Of a stretch of 64,000 bases of DNA, positions 48,101 to 57,313 are shown in pieces. Numbering within the stretch: position 1 is the stretch's first letter; every line of letters starts with the position of its first letter. A program made the position numbers and the translations under genes. Source of the stretch: Chlamydomonas sphaeroides (lineage: Eukaryota > Chlorophyta > Chlorophyceae > Chlamydomonadales > Chlamydomonadaceae); assembly GCA_001662425.1 (NCBI GenBank), contig BDDC01000045.1:9804-73803 (forward strand). Reading direction: 5' to 3'. The notes beneath the pieces are model-generated. The model was not told the origin of the DNA. It made no database searches and saw only the letters and a list, made by a program, of their open reading frames with translations.

Positions 48101-48557
48101 TTGCCGTGGTCGATGTGGGCGATGATGCTGAAGTTGCGGATGCGCTCAACAGGCACCTGCATATCACGTAATTTCAATCAAATGTGCGATATGCAGCAAA
48201 GGGGCGCGAAGGGGCAACGAGCGAGCTGCGGGCAGCATGCGGCCTTGCAGCCACGTCCAACAACCCAAATGACTGCCTTGACGCCTGGTTGCTGCTGTTT
48301 GAACTTGCCTTAGCAACAGCTCCATCGCCATAGACCGCTCCAGGACCGCCCTTCTCAAGGTCCAGCTCCGCAGCGGCTGCTGCGCAAGGCGCGAGACGTT
48401 GCGAGGGCAGCTGCCGCAGTGGAGCTAGGTGTACAGGCTGGCATCGCAGCGCGGTCGCGAGGTTGGTCGGGCGCACCACAGGTAGCGCGAGCGGCGTGGC
48501 GTTCGGCTGTGGTCGACCGAGCCGCAGGCCCTTCTGCTGGGCGAGCGGGCACGCCAT
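41683..48557 (-). CDS. LEPA: Translation factor LepA/EF4 GTPase, probable chloroplast form
   Basis: About 14 exons on the minus strand. EF4 is a ribosome-binding GTPase related to EF-G that promotes back-translocation or recovery of stalled organellar and bacterial ribosomes. The GTPase domain shows AHIDHGKST (G1), ERERGITIK (G2), DTPGHVDF (G3), NKIDLPG (G4) and a VSAKMGLG G5 region. Then come [40 protein letters not shown] and [10 protein letters not shown]. The EF4-specific C-terminal domain shows [16 protein letters not shown] and ends in DRDGGGD. Exon 1 (48557-48309) encodes 83 residues rich in Ala, Pro and Arg, resembling an organelle presequence; similarity to plant cpLepA suggests chloroplast, but mitochondrial GUF1 is the alternative. 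Exon 1 joins exon 2 (start 48156) only by a GC-AG intron. The second intron exceeds 1 kb and contains a small tandem repeat. Confidence 0.92.
44588..44612. repeat. Duplicated EF4 5' splice site, decoy copy
   Basis: These 25 bases repeat 44728-44752 with two mismatches, 140 bases apart. The original spans the end of the exon reading PTDADDYQ and its GTTGGT donor. This copy lies downstream inside the intron and preserves DDYQ|GTTGGT. Confidence 0.75.
47073..47120. repeat. 26-bp tandem repeat in EF4 intron 2
   Basis: TCAAGCCGCCACGTGCTGCCAT occurs at 47073-47094 and again at 47099-47120, identical over 22 bases with a 26-base period. Confidence 0.8.
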
Positions 48558-48607
48558 TGTGTAGCGTGTTGCTACAAAGTGTGCGTGGCTAAAAGCTTGC
48601 GAGGGTG

Positions 48608-48612
48608 TTACA
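48608..48612 (-). terminator. TGTAA polyadenylation signal of the SR45-type gene
   Basis: TTACA on the plus strand, about 360 bases after the stop at 48970 and only 50 bases upstream of the EF4 start codon. The SR45-type transcript would therefore run almost to the EF4 coding region, and the 412 bases between the two coding regions hold its 3' UTR plus the EF4 promoter. Confidence 0.5.
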
Positions 48613-48969
48613 CCGATCCGGCATCGACGACGTTCCGACCTTCGGAGCCACACGCGAAAGATGCACAGTCCACAACCCCCACCCCGCACATCGCTGTTCG
48701 TCTGAATGCAAGAAAGCACGCGCTATTTCCCAGCGCTGGCAGCCGGGGCGCGCAAACAGCACGCTGCCCAACCCACACTCCCCTTGCTCCGCTCAGCACG
48801 GGTTACCTAGCGCCACGCCCCCTGGCCAGCTGTGGCCGCGTGTGCCGCACCCACTCCACAAGCCAGGCACCCCGCGCCGACACCTACAGCTCCGCTGCCG
48901 CAGGCCCGCAGGCCCCGCCGCGCCTCAGCCTCGCCACACGCACCGCCTGCCCAGCGCCACCAGAGCCCC

Positions 48970-51057
48970 TCACCGCGAGCCGCTGCTGGTGGAGGAGCCG
49001 CTGCTGCTGGAGGAGGTGGAAGACGAGCTGCGGCTGGTGGAGGAAGAGGAGGAGCTGCGGCCCCGGCCCCGGCGAGCGGGGGACTGCGGGCGGCCGCCCT
49101 GCAGCGGCAACAGGCACACAGGCACGGAAGGGGTGAACGCGGTTGTGCCTGGAGCCAAGCCAGGGCAAGGGTTGGGCCGCGGACGCAGCTCGAGCCACCG
49201 TTCCCCGGAAGCCTGGGAGCGGGGGCAAGCTCCACGCTAGGATGCCGATCCGAGTGCCATCAAGCAGTGCATGGTTCTCACCCGCGGCGGTCCTGGGGGA
49301 GAGCGCGACCGCGAGCGCGAGTGCCGGCGGCGCGGGCCGCCGGGCCGCGGCGGGCTGCGCCGTGCCGGCGAGCGCCGGCGCTGCGGCGACGGTCCGCGCC
49401 GTGGAGGCGACGGCAGCCGGCGGCCGCTCTGGTAACCGCGCGGCGGGCTGCGGCTGCGCGGCCTGAGGACAGGGGCAGCAGGGAGCGGGCGCAGGGTCGG
49501 CGCATCGTACATGGGACGGGGACTGCTGAGCTGGACGCGCCACCCGAGACGCTCCTTCGCTTCCTGGATGCAACGCCTTGATGACGGCACGCCGAAGCTG
49601 GGGGGAACATGTGCCGTCAGTACCCGCCTCACGCAGTCATGCGCACTGGCTGAAGGCACCGCCGATCTGTAACGTACATGATACAGTTGCTCGCGGCACA
49701 AGCTCACTGCCATGACGCATTGCGGATCCAGACCCTGACCAGAGACACCCTTGCTGTTGCGGGTCCCAGCCCAGCCCTGGACCAGCTCCGGCAGCACCCC
49801 ACCTCCGGCCTGGCGACCCGCGCCGCGGGGGCGAGGGCGAGCGGCCGCCGCGAGCCCCCGGCCGCCGGGGAGGGCTCATGCCCGGCCGCCGGGGAGGGCT
49901 GGCGCCTCGCCGGGGAGGGCTGGCGCCCCGGCGGGGAGGGCTCATGCCCCGGCGCATGGGTGGGGAAGCACCGCGCCGCATGGGCGGGCTGGCCCCACGC
50001 CGTGGTGGGCTCATACCGCGCCGCATGGGGCTAGCGCCCCGGCGGGGAGGGCTGATACCCCGGCGCAAGGGCGGCGAGCCGCCTCGCCGCGGTGGGCTGG
50101 CCCCCCGGCGCGGTGGGCTGGCGCCGCGGCGCGGCGGCGAGCCGCCGCGGCCCGGAGGCGGCGGCAGGGGCATGGGCGGCGGCGACCGCTTGCGCGGCAC
50201 CATGACGAAGCTGACCCTGTGGGGATGGGAGGGAGAGGACGGCGCGGCGGCGCATAGCTGTCAGCGCGGCTTGCTGTGCCGGCACGCCATGCTGCGAATG
50301 CTCCTGGTGAAGTAAAGATCGTATGCCCCTTGTCGCAGCGGCAAGCTGCAAGCACAGCACGCCACTGGCCCAGCTGCATTGCGCACCGGACGACATTGCC
50401 GTCGATCTGGCCGTTGTTCATGTGGTCAATGGCCTTCTCCGCGTCTTCGCGGCTCTCAAACTCGACGTGCGCAAAGCCGCGCGGCAGGTTGACGGCGCGG
50501 TCCATGGCCAGCTCGACGTCTTTGAGGCTGCCATAGAGGCCAAAGATTTCCCGAATGTGGTCCTCCGTTACGTTGCGGGTCAGGTTGCCCACCACCAAGC
50601 GAGACGCGCCGGCGCCGGCGCCGTCCTCGCCCTGGAGGGACGGCGGCAGCACACCGTATCGGGCCGTTGGTGGGCGCCCGTTGAGCCGTCGGGCCGTAGC
50701 GGACGGTCCGAGCCGTGGTGTAAGCACGCAGATACGAGGTTCACGGCATTGTGAGCTGCGGCACGGGGCTGCCGCGCACCTTGGCCTTCGGTGCCGGGCT
50801 CTCCCGGCGGTCGCCGTTGGCCTTGGCGTCGCCCTTGCGGTCGCTGGAGCGGCCCCGCCGCGGCGACGGTGGCCTACACGTGAGACCGGGATGGGCAGTA
50901 GTTAGATCACGATGCACGTAGAGGCTCGCGAAGGCCGCGGTCCGTGCACCGATCACCTTGAGCCAGTCGACTGGCTTCCGCTCCCGCTGCTGGAGCTGCT
51001 GCCACTCGTTCCGCTGCTTGAGCTAGAGCTGCCCTTGGTGCGAGGCGGCGAAGCCAT
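48970..51057 (-). CDS. SR45: SR45/RNPS1-type RNA-binding splicing regulator
   Basis: About six exons on the minus strand. Exon 1 (51057-50957) encodes MASPPRTKGSSSSSSGTSGS and ends with donor AG|GTGATC; a charged RS-type segment (SPRRGRSSDRKGDAK) follows. The single RRM begins SRLVVGNLTRNVTEDHIREI, contains MDRAVNLPRGFAHVEF and ends NNGQIDGNVVRC. This pattern, especially AMDRAVNLPRG, is that of plant SR45 and animal RNPS1, which join the exon-junction and ASAP/PSAP complexes in the nucleus and influence splice-site choice. After the RRM comes a long array of PPRRGASP and PMRRGMSP units (49830-50215), then RRRHSRSRSRSP, then a serine-rich tail ending TSSGSR. The two RS-like regions flanking the RRM also fit SR45. 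Its upstream region is shared with the divergent kinase gene. Confidence 0.88.
49830..50215 (-). repeat. Coding repeat array, (S/P)PPRRGAS-type octapeptides
   Basis: Within the SR45-type gene, about 24-base units encoding SPPRRGA, SPMRRGM and variants repeat roughly fifteen times. The plus strand reads as repeated CCGCGGCGGGGAGGGCTG-like units. Each unit keeps an RRG-S/P core, so it is both an RS-like and an RGG-like low-complexity domain. Confidence 0.85.
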
Positions 51058-51394
51058 GCCGCTCTGTGCGCCCGCCGAGATGCGCCTCAGCGCCGGGCTG
51101 TCTCAGGAGCACTCCAGCTACTTGACGTTGGGCAGGTCACCGCATGCAGCGATCAATGTCAGGCTGCACAGGCCGAGCCCAACAGGCGCGGAAGGCGATG
51201 GAAACAAGTTGTGCGCAGCAACAGTGCTGCTCTGTTATCACGTACGTAAGGCAAGCCCGTCCTATGCGATATGCGCTGTTAGGTACGCGCGGTTGGCTGC
51301 CAAAAGTCCGCATCGCCGGGGCCCCATGCACACGCAAACTGTTCCGTGTCGGCACCCTGCACAGCGGGTACACCTGCTGCCCCCTACCATAGCC
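51058..51394. promoter_or_regulatory. Shared upstream region of SR45-type and kinase genes
   Basis: Start codons of the divergent genes are at 51057 (minus) and 51395 (plus), only 337 bases apart. Both promoters and leaders must lie here. No specific element could be named. Confidence 0.5.
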
Positions 51395-54300
51395 ATGAAC
51401 TACAGCAGCGAGGGCGAGGCGGGGTCGGGCTGGATAGGGCCACCCGCCTCGTTGTTCGGTTTGGGCTCGGAGGCCTCAGCCGACAAGGCCAAGAGCAAGC
51501 TGCCCAGCCCAATGGAGCGAGCCATCACGGGCCTCACTAACAAGCTCTCCAGCAGAAAGAGTACCAAGGATTTTATGCAGATGGGAAAGTAAGCCCTTGC
51601 TTGCGAGGCTCGGACGAGCCACCACCGCGCTAAATCCAGCACCATGACGGTGCAGGGACTGGCCCATGGAGGCGAGCGCGTACCAAATCCTGGACGATTG
51701 CGGGCGGGGCGTCAGCGCCACGGTATGTGCCTGGTGCGGCACCTGCTGTTTCACCGGACTTTTATCAATCGTTGGTCTCCGTTGTCGTAGGTACACCGGG
51801 CAAAATGCCTCACCAACGGCGAGGTCGTCGCTGTGAAGCTGATGAACCTGGAGAGCATGAACTGCGACCTGGTACGTGTTTGCCGCTTCGCAAGCCAGCG
51901 CCTGAGCTTGGAAACGGCCTCGGTGACATCTTAACGCCTGCGGTGTAGGACGAAATCATACACGAGGCGCAAACCATGCGCATGTACAACCATCCCAACA
52001 TCCTGGCGCTCCACTGCTCGTTCGTGCACGGTCAAGAGCTGTGGATGGTGATGCCTTTCGTGGCGGGCGGCTCCGTGCTGCACATCATGAAGTATGCGTA
52101 CCCCGAGGTGCGCCGCGGCGGGGGCTGCGGCTGGCGCTGGCGTGCCCCTTGGGCAGAGCCATTATGCTGCCGCGCTCCTGAATGCACCCGTAGGGCCTGG
52201 ATGAGGTGGTGATTGCCACCATCGGGCGCGACGTGCTCCGGGGGCTGGAATACGTGCACAAGAACGGCAGCATCCACCGCGACGTCAAGGTGAGCGGCAG
52301 CACCAGAGAAGCTGAAGGGGCTGGGCATCTCTGGTGCAGCAAGCACCAACACGCTGTGCATTTTTCCACCCTCAGGCGGGTAACGTCCTGGTGGACGGGG
52401 ACGGCAACGTGCGGCTCGCGGACTTTGGCGTAGCGGCCAGCCTGGAGCGCGGCGCGTCGTGGGGCCACGACAAGCAGGCGCGCATGACCTTCGTGGGCAC
52501 GCCCTGCTGGATGGCGCCGGAGGTCATGGAGCAGACGGTTGGGTGAGCAGCTGAACACGTCGCATCAACAAGGGAACATGGAGGGAAGCGGGCCGGCTTC
52601 CGCTGCATGGGTGCCCCTCAACAGCTGCGAACCCCATTCTGTCTGGGCCCGCGGCCCTGGCATGTTCGTAGGTACGACACGTCGGCCGACATCTGGTCGT
52701 TCGGCATCACTCTGCTGGAGATGTGCCACGGCCACGCGCCATTCGCCAAGTTCCCGCCCATGAAGGTGCTGCTAATGACGCTGCAAAACCCCGCCCCCAC
52801 GCTGGAGGACAAGGGCAAGCGGCACTTCTCCAAGGTGTGTGAGAAGGCCGGTCGCACATACTCCGTGCGTGCACTAGCCGATGTGGGTCGGGCCAGAAGA
52901 CAGCGCGGCACGTAGCCAGCATGCACCGCACGCTGCCGGTGTCGCACCGCAGGCGCTCAAGGACCTGGTGACGCGCTGCTTGCAAAAGGAGCGCGACAAG
53001 CGGCCCACGGCGGCGCAGCTGCTGGAGCACAAGTTCTTCAAGGTGCGTGCCAGCTACGTCCCTCCGGACCTGTCATTGGCATAGATCGGTGCTCGCTACT
53101 CGCTACTTCCGAATAGCAGGAGCCGGATTGGCACGTCGGCGTCTATGCTTGCGACCGCTGTCTGGCTGGTTGAGACCACAAGGGAATGCATGGTCATCTG
53201 GGCGCGGTTGGCTGGCCGGGCGCGGAGACCCGCACGGCTTGTGTGCAAGGCAGGCAGGGCGCGCGAGACAGCTGCTCAAGGCGGGCTAGTCACCGTTGCG
53301 CCTGCGTGGTCTGGCCCCTGCCGGCCTCAGATTGCGAGGGACAGCAAGTACCTAAAAGACAACCTAGTGGGCTCGCTGCCGCCGCTGTCGGACCGCGTGA
53401 ACCGCATCCGCACCGGCATGGCGGCGACCAACGTCGTGGACAACGACCGGAACCTGGAGAAGTCGCAGGTGAGAGGTGATGCATGTGGGTCGGACACAGA
53501 GCACGTGGGTCGGATGGGGGCGGCACCCTCAGCGGCGCCGTTGGCGCGCGGTGCAAACGCGCGCTCAGCGGCAACGCGTGCGTGGGCACCTCTGCGCGGC
53601 ACCGAAGACGTGTCTGGACTGGATGGCGGCTTGGGCGCTGATGCCGTGCTGCAACGGGGGAATGGGTTGCCCGCAGGAGGAGTACCGCAAGGGCGTGAGC
53701 GCGTGGAACTTCGACCTCCTGGCGCTCAAGGCGCAGGCGGCGCTGGAGCCGGATGGAGACGATTCGTCGCACGGCGGCGCCAACATGCTGCCGACCATCT
53801 CGGAAAGCGACGAGCGGGAAGACACGCTCACGGGCACGTCCGCCAGCCAGGCAGCAGCATTCCTGGCCTCGCAGGGCACAACGCCCGCGCCCGCAGCTGC
53901 GGCGGAAGCGGCCGGTGCACGACCGGGCTACCAGTCGGCATTCGGTAGGTCGATGCACGCCGATTAGACATGGCTGGCCGCGCAGGCATGCCGTGCGTGT
54001 ATGCGTGCTTGTTGTGCTGTTTGCGTGCCTGTTGTGCAAGCTCTGATTTGGGATTTGCTTCACTGGCTGCAGCCACCATCACGGGGCAAGATCCCACCGC
54101 AAAAGCCTTTTCCTTGCCGGCGGATGGTAAGCCAGAAATATCGGGCGATTGTCATGAGCGCCAATGCCATCGGGATCCTGTGGAACAGGCAAACCATCCG
54201 GGTTGAGACGCCCTTGCATCCTGACAGTGAAGGACCGGTCCGCTGCTCACCCCTGTCCTCGAACAGGCGCTGGCGCTGCATCCGCGGCGCCAGCCGCTGC

Positions 54301-56153
54301 CGCCGGGCCAGCCGCGCCCACGGCGCCACCCGCGACCGCGGCGCCCCCGCCCCTGCGCGGGGTGGCGTCGGGGGACGGGTTGGTTGCCGAGCGCAGCGCG
54401 ACGGGTGGCGAGCAGCCGCCGGCGTCGCCCGGCGGGCACGCCAGCCCTGCCAACGCGCTCAGCCGGGAGGGCAGCGTGGGCGGCAACATCAGCGGGCTGG
54501 CCACGACGCCGACCGCGGTCACCAAGCAAAAGAAGGTGCGCGGTGTCCTGGGGATCGCAGCACGCATGCTACATGTTGACTGTAGGGTGTGGGCTTTGTC
54601 CCTGCCCCTCACCACCCACTGCTTACCACGGCTGGGATTGTCGACGCGTCTGCCCGGCAGCTACCGGGGTATGAGCGCCCCTCCCAACGCGGCCCGCCGC
54701 CACCGCCTTCCTGTCTGCAGGGCCGCTTTGAGGTCAGCGAGCACCCGCCCATGCCCTCCAACCCGTCATCGTCATCGCTCGCGGCGCACGCGGCTGCCGC
54801 CGCCGCCCCGGCGCCGCTCACGTCCGCCGGCAGCACCAACAGCCTATCCACCATGCCCACCGTCAGTGGGCCGTCCATATCGGGCGGCACTGTGCCGGAC
54901 CTCACCTCATTGCGGCCCTCGGTCACGGGGTTAGGGGAAGCGGCGGTGGCAGCGGCGGTCGCGGCGATGATGCCGGAGGACAGCCAGGGCCTGACCAGCG
55001 TGCGGACGGAGGTGGAGGAGTCGGTGACGAGCGTGGAGCCCAAGCAGCGCGGCCGGTTCAAGATCGTCGCGGAGCAGGGCACCGGCGAGGTGGGTCGGGG
55101 TCACTGGGCTAGTACCTTGAGGCAGGCCCTGCGTGCACGCCTCGGTCCGGTCTTTAACGTAAGACTTGACACAACGTGAAGTCACGCGTGCGTCTGCCTG
55201 GGTTTCCCGCCGCTCGCCCACAGTCGCGGCCCCTCTCCAAAGCCTCCTCGCTAGCCAACCTGAGCGACGCCAAGGGGGACTCCAAGAGCCGCAGCGACGG
55301 CGGCGGCGGCCTGATGGGCAAGCCGCCCACGGCGCCCAGCTCCCTGGTCACGCCGGTGTCGGTGGTGCTGCCCAAGCTACAGGAGCTGCTGGACCACGCC
55401 TCCGCACACCAGGCCGCGCTGCAGGTGCGCAGCTCGCGCACTCCAAGCCGGCTGCTGGCCAGTGCCTGCAATCGCGCTGCTGCCGCGCTGCCGCAACCTG
55501 TACGGCTCCTAATGCTCCCTCGCCCGGCCCAACACCGCCGCCCGGCACCCTTGGCACTTGCAGAAGCTCCTGGGCGCGGTGCAGGAGTGCGACAAGGGGC
55601 GCGTGCCGCTGCTGTTGTCGCGGACGCAATCCACCAAGTCGCTCTTTGACGCCAAGGACCTGGTGCCTGGCGGCGAGGGCGTGGACGAGCTGCGGCTACA
55701 GCTAATGGAGCTCAAGAGCAAGGTGCGTCGCGAGCTTGGTGTTGGGCCAGCCTTGTTCTTGAGTTCCTCCTCGCATAGCGCTTCTGAGGGGGGCACCGGC
55801 CGAATGGGGGCCGGCAGTCTGCTACGGCCAGCGTGGTCTACCTGGTGCGCGCTGCATCGCTGGGTCAACCCCGCGCACGGGGTGGTCTGCTGCCCTGTAC
55901 CGAACGCCGCGGTACCCAGTCCTGAAGACCGCTTCGCTGGTTTGGGCACCCGGGGTGACGTCCGCGTGCCTGTTGTCGTTCGCCGCAGATGGCGTCCCTG
56001 GAGGACGAGAACACCCGGCTGCGCGAGCGCAACAAGGTGCTCGAGACGTTGCACGACGCCTCGCACACCGTGCGCTTTGCGGTGCCCGCCGAGTCGCTGC
56101 CGTCGCCCACCATGAGCGGCAGCCCGCGCCTCATCGCGGACGCGCCGCCGTAG
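51395..56153 (+). CDS. Ste20-family Ser/Thr kinase of the OSR1/SPAK (GCK-VI) type
   Basis: About 14 exons on the plus strand from ATG 51395 to TAG 56151-56153, giving roughly 900-1000 residues. The N-terminal ~65 residues precede the kinase domain. Kinase motifs seen: glycine loop [13 protein letters not shown], catalytic lysine in [18 protein letters not shown] catalytic loop, LADFGVAAS and [47 protein letters not shown] and [14 protein letters not shown] follow. After the kinase domain, [18 protein letters not shown] matches the conserved post-kinase helix of plant OSR1/BLUS1-like kinases. Two later GRF motifs ([10 protein letters not shown] and [10 protein letters not shown]) resemble the start of the regulatory C-terminal region. 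A coiled-coil segment ([19 protein letters not shown]) closes the protein. Animal relatives act in WNK/ion-transport signalling, and the plant relative BLUS1 acts in H+-ATPase control. The role here is inferred only by family. Confidence 0.9.
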
Positions 56154-56673
56154 CGTGCTGTGCGCTGACGGCGGGGTCCCGCGGCCCCGGGCCGCGACTG
56201 ACATGCTGACCGCTCGTTACATTTGTGCTTTTACTTGACGCATGACTTTTTGTAGTCCGTATTCTATGGCAGGGAGCACTTGCGCGCGCAGAAGCACGTC
56301 AAGGTGGAGGGGGGAACGTCGGCAGGGGGGTACGGCTGGTGGCGTAGATGCGCTGGCTAGGGGTGCTCGTGTCTGAGCGACGGCGGCATCCGGGGGGTGC
56401 ACTATGGGTGTTGGCTTCTTCAGAAACAGCTGATGGCTAGACAGGCGGTGCACGTGTATCTCACACCATGGGACGGTGCAGAGCGTAGCAGCAGCGGGGC
56501 GCCCTCTGGCAGATGAGCTTCAGGCGGTGAACTGGCCTGCGCGTATTGGCGGCTGTCGGTGTCGCCGAATTTGTGGCGCTGCGGTGAGTGAGCTGGGCGA
56601 GAGCGGCGAGTGGAGCGTATGGTGGATCGTCCCGCGGCACTGGCTTTGGCTGTGGCCCGCGAAGGGCCGCGAA

Positions 56674-56678
56674 TGTAA
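56674..56678 (+). terminator. TGTAA polyadenylation signal of the kinase gene
   Basis: Exact TGTAA about 520 bases after the kinase stop codon. Confidence 0.5.
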
Positions 56679-57023
56679 CACCGTGATATGCGCGGTTGTC
56701 CACGGTCTGCTGTCTCCCTTCTAAATAGACAGACGAAGTCAAGAGCCTGTACCTTCTTGACCCGTGCAACGAGGCCCTTCAAGGGCCCCTGCTCATGCGT
56801 TCATTGGCGTTTTCGTCTGTGGAATCAATCCCCCCAACCACATACCTAAGCGCAGCACGACCCATCAGGGCCTCTCGCTCAGCGCGCCCTGACGCCCGCT
56901 GTGCCAACGCTTGCTGGACGTTGGGGACGAACGGACCGGCGGTTGTTGGTGACTTCCTATTCCAAGAGCATTGCCCCTGCGCTGAGACCTAACTGGAAAC
57001 AGGCAAGGCTCCTTTCTTGACAC

Positions 57024-57028
57024 TTACA
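57024..57028 (-). terminator. TGTAA polyadenylation signal of the 59388 gene
   Basis: TTACA on the plus strand, about 290 bases after the stop at 57314-57316. Confidence 0.55.
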
Positions 57029-57313
57029 GCGCTCCCCGCTCATGCACGCTTCCCCGCCCAACCCCGTGATCTTCTCATTACCAGCATCCGTCAGTCATGT
57101 TCTCTAACACCGTCCCATGCGCCACAGGCGCGCCACGGCAGTCAGCGCTCGTCACACGCCCATCCGAAAACTCGCCACAGGTGTGCGCCCGACAGCCAAA
57201 ACGTGCCACGGAGGCACAACATTGCGCCGCCGCTCATCGCGCCGCCGCTCATCGCCCCCCACCGCAACCGGTTGTCATTGCGAATTGCCGCACCGCGGTA
57301 CCGTCCGAGGCGG

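Larger units (their letters stand above)
56154..57313. other. Convergent 3' region between kinase and 59388 genes
   Basis: Both neighbouring genes end here. TGTAA at 56674-56678 fits the plus-strand kinase transcript and TTACA at 57024-57028 fits the minus-strand gene. CGCCGCTCATCGC is repeated in tandem near 57230-57252. No coding sequence is recognised. Confidence 0.5.
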
